A model generated the notes under the pieces. The model saw only the letters and a list, made by a program, of their open reading frames with translations. It was not told where the DNA came from and ran no database searches. Made by a program: the position numbers and the translations under genes. Below, in pieces: positions 16,180-24,444 of a stretch of DNA of 46,749 nt. This stretch comes from Clostridia bacterium (GTDB taxonomy: Bacteria > Bacillota > Clostridia > Oscillospirales > Acutalibacteraceae): positions 1 to 46,749 of the forward strand of contig JAKSQM010000012.1 of assembly GCA_024404115.1 (NCBI GenBank), given 5' to 3'. Position 1 is the first letter of the stretch. Each line of letters starts with the position of its first letter.

Positions 16180-16264
16180 GCGAGAGTGGCGGAATCGGCA
16201 GACGCGCACGTTTGAGGGGCGTGTGTAGCAGTACGTACGGGTTCAAGTCCCGTCTCTCGCACCA
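16180..16264 (+). tRNA. tRNA-Leu (anticodon GAG)
   Basis: A complete class II tRNA. The acceptor stem is GCGAGAG (16,180-16,186) with CTCTCGC (16,254-16,260). The anticodon stem is CACGT/GCGTG around loop TTGAGGG, with anticodon GAG at 16,214-16,216. A long variable arm follows, then T-arm CGGGTTCAAGTCCCG and an encoded CCA at 16,262-16,264. It reads CUC and CUU leucine codons. Confidence 0.96.
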
Positions 16265-16265
16265 A

Positions 16266-16303
16266 AAAATAACAGGTACCACTTGGTATCTGTTATTTTT
16301 TTA
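16266..16303 (+). terminator. tRNA-Leu terminator
   Basis: AATAACAGGTACC / GGTATCTGTTATT with an ACTT loop is followed by seven T residues, directly after the tRNA CCA end. Confidence 0.9.
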
Positions 16304-16443
16304 TATGAATCGGGACTTGAAGCCTATGAGGGTGAGCAGCGTAAAAAACAATCCAGCGAATTGTTTTTAGCTGCGAAGTCCGAGGCGGGCACTGTTGCCC
16401 TGCAACGGTCGCCGAGGATGCAGGATTTGCGCAGCAAAGCCGT

Positions 16444-16465
16444 GTCCCGTCTCTCGCACCAAAAA
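16444..16465 (+). repeat. Direct duplicate of the tRNA-Leu 3' end (possible att site scar)
   Basis: A 22-bp sequence covering the 3' acceptor side, CCA and following As of tRNA-Leu (16,247-16,268) is repeated exactly here, 197 bp downstream. In between, CGGGACTTGAA (16,311-16,321) is an exact reverse complement of part of the T-arm (16,242-16,252). This is what remains when an integrative element uses a tRNA gene as its attachment site. No integrase is visible. Confidence 0.7.
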
Positions 16466-16500
16466 GCGTTGATACATTTGTATCGACGCTTTTTTATTTT
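16462..16500 (+). terminator. Second terminator-like hairpin after the tRNA-tail copy
   Basis: AAAGCGTTGATAC / GTATCGACGCTTT with an ATTT loop, followed by TTTATTTT. It starts right at the duplicated CCA, so the copied unit seems to be tRNA tail plus terminator with unrelated stem sequence. Confidence 0.85.
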
Positions 16501-16550
16501 GTGGATGTGATTTTCGGTGCAAAGTCGTGTTCCCTATCTCACATCATATA

Positions 16551-16597
16551 AAAAGTGTCAAAAACGGCTGTTCTATGTCGTTTTTGGCACTTTCTTT
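16551..16597. terminator. Long hairpin between tRNA region and minus-strand phosphatase gene
   Basis: AAAGTGTCAAAAACG pairs perfectly with CGTTTTTGGCACTTT around a 12-nt loop and is followed by CTTTTTGC on the plus strand. It is convergent with the minus-strand gene at 16,719 and may serve as terminator for either side. Confidence 0.6.
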
Positions 16598-16718
16598 TTG
16601 CTTCAAAAATACTTTTTGGTGTTTATAATTCGTTTTATGAAACTGAGCCTGCAAAAATCTCCGATATATTGCATCAGTGTATTATTCTCAATTATAAAAT
16701 CTTCAGTTTTACTCATTT

Positions 16719-17180
16719 TTAAATTCTCACTTTCTTTTCATGCTGTAAGGCATCATAGACTTTGTTGTATATAAGCTGATTGGGACAGTATTGGAAGTTT
16801 GCGAAAATTTCTATTCCGTTGTGATTATAAAACTCCGTAATCGCTGCGGCTGTTGCGGCGGAACGACTCTCACCGTGTTCACACTGACAGATAAAATCAT
16901 ACCCGTCGTTATAAGCATCAACGATAAATTTTGCAAGTTCCTCGGCTTCGGGGAAAAAGCTGTCATAAGTATATCCGCAATCCTGTAAATCATCATAGCT
17001 GATATCGGGTATGCCAATATAAAACACTCTGTCAGTTTTTTGCGAATAGTCAATCAAGTCAGCATCATCGGGGTCATGGAAGCTGATTATTGCTGCTTTT
17101 TCTGATGAAATACTATCCTTACAATTTTCCCATTTTTCAGTAGCTTTCCTTGAAAATATTAACACATTTATTGTAATCAT
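16719..17180 (-). CDS. Dual-specificity/tyrosine phosphatase-like protein
   Basis: This 153-residue cytosolic protein contains the Cys-x5-Arg phosphate loop in QCEHGESRSA (Cys100, Arg106), preceded by a hydrophobic strand (YDFIC), as in dual-specificity phosphatases. An upstream acidic loop near residues 66-72 (QDCGYTYD) may hold the general-acid Asp. Small proteins of this type are frequent in phage and mobile DNA of Firmicutes. The gene lies just beyond the tRNA-Leu duplication, consistent with an accessory island. The physiological substrate is not predictable. Confidence 0.7.
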   Translation of the reverse strand: MITINVLIFSRKATEKWENCKDSISSEKAAIISFHDPDDADLIDYSQKTDRVFYIGIPDISYDDLQDCGYTYDSFFPEAEELAKFIVDAYNDGYDFICQCEHGESRSAATAAAITEFYNHNGIEIFANFQYCPNQLIYNKVYDALQHEKKVRI

Positions 17181-17295
17181 TCCTTTTCTTTCTTATTGAG
17201 CATTTATTTTGCTGTAGCAGGGATATAATATCACTAACGGTGGGTAATTTTTATCTCATAAAGAAAAAGAGCCGCCGAAGCGACTCAATATAATA

Positions 17296-18042
17296 TTATT
17301 TGTTTGAAAAATATATTCTTTTTAGTCCATCTTCAAAAGCTTGTTTACCGGTTTTTCCATTCAAACTGACTTGATGATTATTCCATGGGCGATTTGGATG
17401 TGCTGAACGTATGATTCTATAATCGCTTTTATATTTTCCGTTATTTATATCATATGATTTCCACGCATCTACCGATGTGAAAACAATTGCTTTGGGATTC
17501 AATATTTCAATAACTTGGTCAATCAATTGCGTGGATTGTATTCTCCATTGATTTATAATTTGTGATTGAACATCTTCATTGATGTTTTCCTTTTTCGCCT
17601 CACTATAAAAAGAGTTTTTGAAGCATCCAGCATTTTCAAATGCTGGAATTTGATAGAAATTCATAAAAGAAAAATATGAGTATAATTCTCTATTTTGATT
17701 ATACTTACTTAATCTTATTTTCTCAATTCCTAAAACAACTCTACAAAATGATCGTAAAGGATTATCAAAGTTTGGGAAACTACAATTATTCATAACCCCA
17801 TTACATACTCTTCTTGTTATATTGTTTTCAAGATAACCATTTTCAATTTCCGATTTTTCTGACGAAAACCAATCCTCAAAATATTTTATTCCGTATTTCT
17901 TTCTATCTGAAATTTTGTCACAGTAGTGGCTTTCAGAAATTTGTAAAATCCTATATTTTTCATAATTTTCTCCTACAAAAGGAATATAGGATGGATGAAG
18001 CTTATAAAAAGCTATGTTTTCAAATTGTTCTTGATAATTCAT
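17296..18042 (-). CDS. Hypothetical protein, possible uracil-DNA glycosylase superfamily fold
   Basis: This is a 248-residue protein I cannot assign firmly. Near the N-terminus is PSYIPFVGENY followed by ILQISESHY, which resembles the PFVG...GESHY-type opening of uracil-DNA-glycosylase-superfamily proteins. Near the C-terminus are LNPKAIVFTS and SAHPNRPW, reminiscent of that superfamily's late strand and HPS-type loop. The catalytic context is not canonical. GGAGAG precedes the ATG. It is very AT-rich and lies in the accessory stretch after tRNA-Leu. Confidence 0.5.
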   Translation of the reverse strand: MNYQEQFENIAFYKLHPSYIPFVGENYEKYRILQISESHYCDKISDRKKYGIKYFEDWFSSEKSEIENGYLENNITRRVCNGVMNNCSFPNFDNPLRSFCRVVLGIEKIRLSKYNQNRELYSYFSFMNFYQIPAFENAGCFKNSFYSEAKKENINEDVQSQIINQWRIQSTQLIDQVIEILNPKAIVFTSVDAWKSYDINNGKYKSDYRIIRSAHPNRPWNNHQVSLNGKTGKQAFEDGLKRIYFSNK

Positions 18043-18096
18043 AAAACCATCTCTCCTTTTTCGTTTCCATTTTTAAAATCGTATAACTGCTTGAGT

Positions 18097-18333
18097 TTAG
18101 TCCGTATTTTCATAATTTTTCATCGCATTTTTCAAATCCACCTTCACCTCATCAACAAGAGATGGGGGAGATATTATTTTTATGTGCAACGCTTACTGCC
18201 TTGCCCATCTTTGCATGGCTTCAAGATTTACATTCACTTTGACGGTAACATCGTACTCTGTTTTGTCTGAAAATTCAATATCTTTGCCGAACCAGTCAAT
18301 AATATCGTTTTTCGGCTGCTTTGTGTATGCCAT
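18097..18333 (-). pseudogene. C-terminal remnant of a WYL-domain transcriptional regulator
   Basis: On the minus strand, 79 codons read as the tail of a WYL-domain regulator (DIIDWFGKDIEFSDKTEYDV..., then VNVNLEAMQRWARQ, then after an in-frame TAA at 18,193-18,195, ISPPSLVDEVKVDLKNAMKN). In intact relatives this position is usually an aromatic residue, so a single base change could explain the stop. The N-terminal helix-turn-helix and most of the WYL domain are missing. It is a decayed gene, adding to the impression of a scarred accessory region. Confidence 0.65.
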
Positions 18334-18471
18334 AGTCGACACCTCAACTGCATTTTATCATCTTTGACAGTATTATACAATACACGATGGGACATTTTAT
18401 TCCCACACTCTGTGGTTCGCAATGACAGTAATTTGGCTCGGTGCATAGGGTGAGGTTGGATTGCCACGGGA

Positions 18472-18504
18472 CACAACAAAAAGCAGGTTCGGCTGAACCT
18501 GCTT
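18472..18504 (-). terminator. Terminator of the DUF4838 gene
   Basis: AAGCAGGTTC / GAACCTGCTT with an AGCC loop on the minus strand is followed by TTTGTTG, immediately past the stop codon. Confidence 0.88.
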
Positions 18505-18510
18505 AATCTT

Positions 18511-20457
18511 TTACTGTGGGTCAACGATTTTGGGGTTGATGGACTGGAAGGCTCGGAAGATTTTATATAATCCGCCGAATGCTGTCAGCACTTTAGTGGC
18601 AACCTCCCATATTTTTCCTAAATCGTTAAGCTCTTTGGTGCCGTATTCGTCAACCTCATAGAAGCGCCATTTATCGGGCTTTGCGTATCTTGTAAGTCCG
18701 CAATCAATATAATCTTCCCACTGCTGACCCTCACCCAGTTGCTTCACTCCGCTTGCAACAACATCCTTATGGAGCTTTTCAAGCTCGTCAAAGCGTTCTG
18801 TATTCACAAGACAAAACTCGCCTCGGCTGCCAGATGCTTTCCAGTATCTCCACGAAAGCTCTGAACGCTCGATATTCTGAAGCTGTGTTTCGTCCTCGGC
18901 AGCTTTCTTTGCGGCTTCCCAATATTTATCTATCTGTGCAACCTGATACGGTTTAAGGGTGATATTAGTTTTTGAATCCTGATATATTTTAAGATGTCCT
19001 GCAATATCGCCTGCATTTTTTGTGCAGATGTCAAGGATATTGCGGATATATTTGCCGCCGTTGCCGTAATAGGCATTAAGGAAGCCGTCAACCTCTTTAT
19101 CAATATCGCAGTAGGGATTCTGCATACATTTGGAGAGCATATATGCACGAAGCTCGCCAAACTCGGCATCGCAGGCATCAATATAATAATTGCCCTCTTC
19201 GTAAACGCCCTTAACATTATGCTCATAGAAAAGCTGAACATTCTTTTGAATTACACCGAAATCGGGGAAAAGGCAACAGGTGTGGGCATAGTTGGTGGTG
19301 TAATCCCACACATAAATTCTGTTGCAGATTTTTGACCAATCCTCAAGGTCTTTCATAAGGTCAACATTTTCTTTGCACTTGGGGTCATCAAGGGTATGTG
19401 AGAAGCAACACTCGATTGTGCAAAGGCGGACAATCATATTATCACGGGGCGCAATGCCTGTGGGCGCTTTGCGTGTGTATTGATAAGCGAATGTGTCGAT
19501 ACCAACGTTGTCATAGCCTGCCGCCTTAACAACATCGGCAACCTGATTCACAAAGTTAAGCATAGTGGCTGACTGCACACCGCCATGTGCCTTTTCAAAG
19601 GCTTTGCAGTTATCACATTCGCAGTAGTTTCTGTTATCTGCCTGTGTGAGTGAAACAATCTGAAGTGATGCGTTGGGGTCGTGCTGTGATTTAAGGAGGT
19701 CAAGAACCTCGCTCTTTACAATCTCAAGAGTGTCGGGGTTTGTAAGGCAAAGCTGGTCTTTGATTCGCTCACCGCCACGGAAAGCGAAATATTCGGGGTG
19801 GTCGGCAAAATATTTATCAGCGTTGCAGAATGTGCTTGTGAATGTATGGCAAAGACCGCCAAGGTAGTTTACAGTGCCGCCCATATTTGCAGGCAGCTGA
19901 CGGTATGAACCGCCTGTAAGTCCGTTGGCAACGGAGTAATTCCAATCACGGGGGCTTCGCCAGTCGGTTTCTGTGTATTCAAAGAACGGAGCGTAAAGGA
20001 TGTTGGTATCAGCAGGGACTTTGACGCTGTCTGCCTTTGGAAGCACGGTAAGAGTTGAGGTGTAAACCTTGTAACCGCAGAAATCCTCAAGGAAGCGGTT
20101 GACACCGTAGAGCGTTCCACGAACACCTGTGCCGTTGATATAAATTTTGTTTTCGTCTGCCTTTATTGCGTAGTCGTTATCCTCAATATCCGCCATGCCG
20201 TCATAAGCGATGTCTATGGCAATAAATTTTTCGGTGGCGGTTGTGGTTTTTGTGAGATAACAGCCCAGCACCTCATAAAGCTTGCCATAAAGAGTGTCAA
20301 TAGCATAGCTTTCCTGCTGAGAGCAGGTTTCGGGAATAAGAATTGACCACGAGCTGTCAATTGTTATTTCGTTTGATTCACCGTCAACGGCAAAGGCACA
20401 TTGAGCGGTTAACAAAATCATACAAAGTGCAAGCAGGATTGAAAGTATTTTTTTCAT
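18511..20457 (-). CDS. Secreted DUF4838-type protein (glycoside hydrolase-like)
   Basis: This 648-residue protein has a signal peptide (residues 1-23, ending AQCAFA). The N-terminal third resembles the domain that precedes alpha-glucuronidase-type barrels (GVNRFLEDFCGYKVY, near residue 120). It is followed by the DUF4838 region with WRSPRDWNYSVANGL, QICLTNPDT-like and CECDNCKAFE segments and a probable (beta/alpha)8 barrel. Family members sit in polysaccharide-degradation loci, but their activity is largely uncharacterised. It is extracellular, with no sorting signal or dockerin seen. The gene has a clear own promoter at 20,488-20,516 and its own terminator. Confidence 0.8.
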   Translation of the reverse strand: MKKILSILLALCMILLTAQCAFAVDGESNEITIDSSWSILIPETCSQQESYAIDTLYGKLYEVLGCYLTKTTTATEKFIAIDIAYDGMADIEDNDYAIKADENKIYINGTGVRGTLYGVNRFLEDFCGYKVYTSTLTVLPKADSVKVPADTNILYAPFFEYTETDWRSPRDWNYSVANGLTGGSYRQLPANMGGTVNYLGGLCHTFTSTFCNADKYFADHPEYFAFRGGERIKDQLCLTNPDTLEIVKSEVLDLLKSQHDPNASLQIVSLTQADNRNYCECDNCKAFEKAHGGVQSATMLNFVNQVADVVKAAGYDNVGIDTFAYQYTRKAPTGIAPRDNMIVRLCTIECCFSHTLDDPKCKENVDLMKDLEDWSKICNRIYVWDYTTNYAHTCCLFPDFGVIQKNVQLFYEHNVKGVYEEGNYYIDACDAEFGELRAYMLSKCMQNPYCDIDKEVDGFLNAYYGNGGKYIRNILDICTKNAGDIAGHLKIYQDSKTNITLKPYQVAQIDKYWEAAKKAAEDETQLQNIERSELSWRYWKASGSRGEFCLVNTERFDELEKLHKDVVASGVKQLGEGQQWEDYIDCGLTRYAKPDKWRFYEVDEYGTKELNDLGKIWEVATKVLTAFGGLYKIFRAFQSINPKIVDPQ

Positions 20458-20487
20458 TTCATCAGCTCCTATTTTTTCGATAATTTA

Positions 20488-20516
20488 ATTTTACCATATA
20501 AATTTTTGTGTTTCAA
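20488..20516 (-). promoter_or_regulatory. Sigma-A promoter of the DUF4838 gene
   Basis: On the minus strand, TTGAAA and TAAAAT are separated by 17 bp, and TGG directly before the -10 gives an extended -10. Confidence 0.85.
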
Positions 20517-20565
20517 TTAACTTGATTTACAAAGATATGCCACTTTATTTGTTGATTTTTTTATT

Positions 20566-22041
20566 TTAAAAAGCAGAAATCTGTGCGTTAATTGTGCCGT
20601 TATATTCACCGAGGAAGTTTTCGCCATCGCCAATCATTTTGATTCTGCCGTGCCCATCCTTGTATGAAAAATTTATATAAACCGTGCCAATATAAACATC
20701 AATTATCTGCACAAGAATTCTCAGCTGATTCTCTGTGCCCCACGCACCTGAGCAGGCACATTCATAGGTATGCCCCTCACAGCTCTGACCGCCGATTTTG
20801 TCAGAATATCCTGTTTGCGGAAACGGCTGAAAAATATTTTCTTTTCGACCGAAACGAATTGTCTTTTCGCCCTGCTCATTTTTATAATTAAATTCGCAGT
20901 CATCACCAAAGTTGAATGAAAATTCGCTTATGCCTGTTTTGTTTTCTTCGGCAATGAAAAGCTTGCCGTTTATCTCTTTTTCAAGGGGAGATTTTTCTGC
21001 TCCGTGAGCAGTTACAAGGGTGAGATTGTTTATGTAATTCTGGAGCTCAGCGTATGCAAACTCGTCCTCTTTTAATGTGTCGCCTGCTGTTTCAACAATC
21101 TCTGAAAAAGCGTAGGAAACAAGAATTTCACGGGAGGACGGTGTGCGGTAATTGCCCGATGTGCAGGTGAAAGTGATGTCTGTATCGGGGTCATAAAAAG
21201 TCAGCTGATCGTGCATTCCGTTAAAGCCGAATGCGTTGCCGTAAAACCGCCAAAGCTGGCTCATATAACCGCAGTTGTCAAATGAGCGGTAGCCGTTTGT
21301 CATACAGTCTGATTCATCCTCAATTGCATCACGGATTATATGCTCTGGGATAATCTGCCTTCCGTTCCATTTGCCGAAGCAACCCACAAGGCGACCGAAA
21401 GACAGCATATCAAGAGGGGTACAAATCAGCGCAGAATCTGCCCACGAATGACCGCCGGGGCATTTAAGGCAATATGCCGACTTTGAAAAACCGATTTCAT
21501 CAAGGCACTTTTCACGCAGATAATCAAGGAAGCACATGCCGCTTACCCTTTCCACCAGTGCGCCGAGGACAAATGAGCCGTTTGAATCGTAGCGGTATTG
21601 CGTGCCTGGGTAAACCGCAGGTTTTTGAGAAAAATACAGCTTCACACGGTCATCCGTTCCGCTTCTGAACCAGTTTACATCATATTCGTCAAAGCAAGTG
21701 CGCATCATCAGCATATTGCGGATTGTAAGCTTTTCAAGATAGGGGTGAATTTTTTCTGGCAATTTATCGGGGAAATATGAGATAATTTTATCGTCAAGTG
21801 AGATTTTGCCATCATCAGCAAGCAGGCGGACAGCTATGCCAACATAGCTCTTTGTCTGCGAATACATTCTGTGCTTCACAGAGCGGTCAAAGGGCTTCCA
21901 GTAGGCTTCGCAAATAAGCTTATCGCCCCTTGCAATCAGCACCGAATGGGAGGCAAGTCCCCGTGAATTTATAATTTTAAGATATTTCAGAATCTGCCGT
22001 GAAGAAATTCCCACGCTTTCGGGAGTAGATTTCAAGAACAT
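20566..22041 (-). CDS. Serine hydrolase of the beta-lactamase class C / S12 family
   Basis: This 491-residue protein has the active-site Ser61-x-x-Lys64 motif in MYSQTKSY and a tyrosine motif YDSNGSFVLGALVERVSG near residue 151. Both are typical of penicillin-binding-protein-related esterases. A C-terminal extension of about 130 residues (from 360) looks like a separate beta-rich domain. No signal peptide is seen, so it may be cytosolic. The family includes esterases, D-aminopeptidases and carboxypeptidases; sequence alone does not choose between them. It lies between two carbohydrate-related secreted proteins on the same strand. Confidence 0.85.
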   Translation of the reverse strand: MFLKSTPESVGISSRQILKYLKIINSRGLASHSVLIARGDKLICEAYWKPFDRSVKHRMYSQTKSYVGIAVRLLADDGKISLDDKIISYFPDKLPEKIHPYLEKLTIRNMLMMRTCFDEYDVNWFRSGTDDRVKLYFSQKPAVYPGTQYRYDSNGSFVLGALVERVSGMCFLDYLREKCLDEIGFSKSAYCLKCPGGHSWADSALICTPLDMLSFGRLVGCFGKWNGRQIIPEHIIRDAIEDESDCMTNGYRSFDNCGYMSQLWRFYGNAFGFNGMHDQLTFYDPDTDITFTCTSGNYRTPSSREILVSYAFSEIVETAGDTLKEDEFAYAELQNYINNLTLVTAHGAEKSPLEKEINGKLFIAEENKTGISEFSFNFGDDCEFNYKNEQGEKTIRFGRKENIFQPFPQTGYSDKIGGQSCEGHTYECACSGAWGTENQLRILVQIIDVYIGTVYINFSYKDGHGRIKMIGDGENFLGEYNGTINAQISAF

Positions 22042-22157
22042 CTCTGCACCTCATTTCGTAAAGTTAAATGCACTGAAATTTTATCATAAATGCACTCAGG
22101 CAGTCAACAGAAAATGCAGTTGTGCAGCTTCATTTTGGTAAGCAACTATAAACAAGA

Positions 22158-22188
22158 ACGCTTGTCGATTGGCAAGCGTTTTTTGTTA
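22158..22188. terminator. Hairpin downstream of the kinase gene
   Basis: GAACGCTTG / CAAGCGTTT with an 8-nt loop. The T-run is on the plus strand (TTTTTTG), while the minus strand has only TCTTGTTT after it, so it is a weak terminator for the minus-strand kinase gene. Confidence 0.5.
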
Positions 22189-22671
22189 CAGATTATTTAT
22201 GAATTTGTCTGTTTCTTCTCTGCTTTTGAAAATTACGATTTGCTTTTTACTATATTGTGTAAGAAGCTCCACAACTTTCGGGCGACTTTGGGTGTTATAA
22301 TCTCTGACAAACTGGAGAAATTCTTCGTCATCCTCCGTTTCAATCCACGGCATATCGGGACGAGGCTTCCCCTGCCGTTCTCTTATGCCGTCAATGCAGA
22401 TTTCTGTTGACAAATCGAGGAAGAAAACCGTATCACATTCCCTTAAACGAAGCTCGATTGTTGAGCCGTAGTTGCCGTCAATTATCCAGCTATCAAGGGC
22501 AAGGATATTATGAAGTCTTTCACGAAAAACCTCTTTACTAACGTTCGTTTTATCGCTGTTCCATTTCAAAAGGTCAAGATGATAAAGGGGCAGACCTGTT
22601 TTTTGATGCAGGGATCTTGAAAATGTGCTTTTGCCAGAGCCTGGACAGCCGATAACAATTACTCGCTTCAT
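22186..22671 (-). CDS. FlaR-like P-loop nucleoside kinase (topology-modulation family)
   Basis: This 161-residue protein begins MKRVIVIGCPGSGKST (Walker A). It continues with YHLDLLKW, WIIDGNY and the CDTVFFLDLS Walker-B-like strand, plus a lid with RERQGKPRPDMP. This matches small adenylate-kinase-like ATPases annotated as topology modulation protein FlaR. The start at 22,671 has AAGGTAG upstream; the open frame continues another 60 codons upstream, but that part is a relic of a different protein. Confidence 0.82.
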   Translation of the reverse strand: MKRVIVIGCPGSGKSTFSRSLHQKTGLPLYHLDLLKWNSDKTNVSKEVFRERLHNILALDSWIIDGNYGSTIELRLRECDTVFFLDLSTEICIDGIRERQGKPRPDMPWIETEDDEEFLQFVRDYNTQSRPKVVELLTQYSKKQIVIFKSREETDKFINNL

Positions 22672-22851
22672 ATTATAAAATCTACCTTTTTGAGCGTATT
22701 GAGGGAGCTTTATATTCCCCGTTCCGTAGTCTGTACCTAAATAAAACGATGCTGAATTTCCAGCAGAGGTTAATACACCTGAACGGTTGCCGAATGGGGA
22801 TGTTACACTGTGAAATGCTCCTTTAAAAATCAGTTTTGAAATTTCTGACAT
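22672..22851 (-). pseudogene. Relic of an M23-type peptidase fused in frame upstream of the kinase
   Basis: Sixty codons in frame with the kinase read VTSPFGNRSGVL, then AGNSASFYLGTDYGTGN and KLPQYA. This is the start of an M23/lysostaphin-like catalytic domain as found in phage or mobile-element cell-wall hydrolases (VTSPYG...HxGTDYG). The rest of the domain is gone, and the metal-binding His of the usual SFHSGTDYG is a Tyr. Rearrangement has joined the fragment to the kinase gene without a stop codon. Confidence 0.65.
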
Positions 22852-22890
22852 CCTTAATAATACCCGTCATCTGAACACAAACTAACAATT

Positions 22891-24171
22891 TTATTTTGCT
22901 TTTATTGATTCAACACGGCTCAGTAAATCTCCCCATATTGTGCCGATTTTTTCGTCTCCGCCAGAGATACCGTAGCCGTGGTTAGCCTCTTTGATAACGG
23001 GAAGTGAATACCACACCCCTGTTTTGGGTAAGGTCTGCGGAGTGTAATCTGCAAAAGGCTGATTAAACGGATGAAGCGCACTGACAACGGGTACAAGTCC
23101 GTCATTAGGTGCCCACTGTGTGCCTGGAATTTTGCCCTCGTCAACAGGAATAACCGAAAGCGCCCACACAAAAACAGATGTGAATGCCAAAGGATTTTTG
23201 ATATTTGTGATATGTGGAAAGACAATGCTTGTGTTGCCAAGTGCCTTGGTAGAATCCGCTGAAATCGAAAAAAGGTAAGTACCCTGTGGCATGGGGTGCT
23301 TTTCGTATATTTCCCTTGCGCCTTTGAGGGTCATATCATAGCCTGCGTGGTCTTTTGAAGCAACAAGATTAAGACAGGCGGCAAGATTCAGCTTTGCTTT
23401 TTCGCCTGTTGCAGGGTCTTTTGTTAAGCCGAACTGATCAAACATATAATCTGTGGCAGAGTTACCTTTGATACCAGAGAAATTGATGACAAGCGCAAAA
23501 ATGCAGACGGGGAGAACCGTATCTGTTGCAACATTTGATGCAGGTGAACCATTATGGGGACTTTCGAGGGTAGTCATTGAATAAACAAGACCTTTATGAC
23601 CGCCCTTAAAAAGCTCACTGCAATCATTGGGTGAAGCAGTGATTTCATCTTGTGAGCCATACTCAAGAAGTGAAGTGAAAACATAACCTGTTGGCCCACC
23701 AAATGAATGAGTAACAAGGTTTATGGGAGTTTTAACATCCCAGCCCGTTTTATTAAGCAACGCTCTGCCTGTGTAATCTCTGCCGAAACGGCTGTGATGA
23801 TGTGCCTCGGAATGAGCCTTGCCGTAATCCACAACTGTACCTGTCAGCTGTGCAAAAAGCTCACAGGCTCTATCCCACGCACTGCCCATAGGTGAAACTG
23901 TAGGAACAGCAACGGTATAGCCTTTATCACGGAGCATAGTGGCAATATCCGTGTTGCAATTCATACCCCAGTAAACGGAGTTATGGCTTCCCTCATCATT
24001 TTCGCCCCAGCCCATCATGCCGTGAACAAGCACATACGGGTAGGAGTCTTTTGTAGCTTTGGGAATAGATGAAAACGGATCTTGAGCATTAGCCGAAAAG
24101 GCGATGCCCGAAAGTGAAACCACAAGGGATATACAAAGAATTACGCTGATTATTTTTTTAAACGATTTCAT
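22891..24171 (-). CDS. Secreted triacylglycerol lipase-like hydrolase
   Basis: This 426-residue exported protein has a signal peptide (residues 1-28). The mature protein opens with YPYVLVHGMMGWGEND (oxyanion region) and has the nucleophile elbow THSFGGP with Ser156. The sequence between, including TVAVPTVSPMGSAWDRACELFAQL and a His/Arg-rich HSEAHHHSRFGRDY segment, follows the Staphylococcus/Geobacillus type I.5-I.6 lipases. It should hydrolyse ester bonds of lipids outside the cell. The ATG at 24,171 is chosen because AAAGGTG lies upstream. It is the last gene of a likely four-gene minus-strand run. Confidence 0.88.
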   Translation of the reverse strand: MKSFKKIISVILCISLVVSLSGIAFSANAQDPFSSIPKATKDSYPYVLVHGMMGWGENDEGSHNSVYWGMNCNTDIATMLRDKGYTVAVPTVSPMGSAWDRACELFAQLTGTVVDYGKAHSEAHHHSRFGRDYTGRALLNKTGWDVKTPINLVTHSFGGPTGYVFTSLLEYGSQDEITASPNDCSELFKGGHKGLVYSMTTLESPHNGSPASNVATDTVLPVCIFALVINFSGIKGNSATDYMFDQFGLTKDPATGEKAKLNLAACLNLVASKDHAGYDMTLKGAREIYEKHPMPQGTYLFSISADSTKALGNTSIVFPHITNIKNPLAFTSVFVWALSVIPVDEGKIPGTQWAPNDGLVPVVSALHPFNQPFADYTPQTLPKTGVWYSLPVIKEANHGYGISGGDEKIGTIWGDLLSRVESIKAK

Positions 24172-24185
24172 AAAATACACCTTTC

Positions 24186-24434
24186 TTATATAACACCTGT
24201 AATCAGGAGGATTATAAGCACAATAACTGCAACTACACAGGCAATAACAAGCCAGCCTGACTTGAAATATTTTGGCACCTTGCCCTGCTTTTTCTGATAA
24301 TCGGCTATCTCATAAACCAACTGATTGTTAGGCTCAACAGCCTCTGCTGGCTTGCTTTCGTCAAAAATAGCTCCGCAGAATTTGCACACATTTACCTCAT
24401 CGGGGCTGAGGCGACCGCACTTTTTACATCTCAT
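24186..24434 (-). CDS. Small zinc-ribbon membrane protein
   Basis: The 82-residue protein begins with a zinc ribbon (CKKCGRLSPDEVNVCKFCG) and ends with one transmembrane helix (WLVIACVVAVIVLIILLITGV). The ribbon would face the cytosol. It lies 10 bp after proC and 14 bp before the lipase gene. Function unknown. Confidence 0.8.
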   Translation of the reverse strand: MRCKKCGRLSPDEVNVCKFCGAIFDESKPAEAVEPNNQLVYEIADYQKKQGKVPKYFKSGWLVIACVVAVIVLIILLITGVI

Positions 24435-24444
24435 ATTTTTCTCC

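Noticed and set aside
15734-16282. Minus-strand open frame across tRNA-Leu and PqqD with a CERRDLNPY sequence
   Set aside because: It is the antisense of a tRNA and of a well-supported gene. This frame is a known false ORF pattern over class II tRNA genes.
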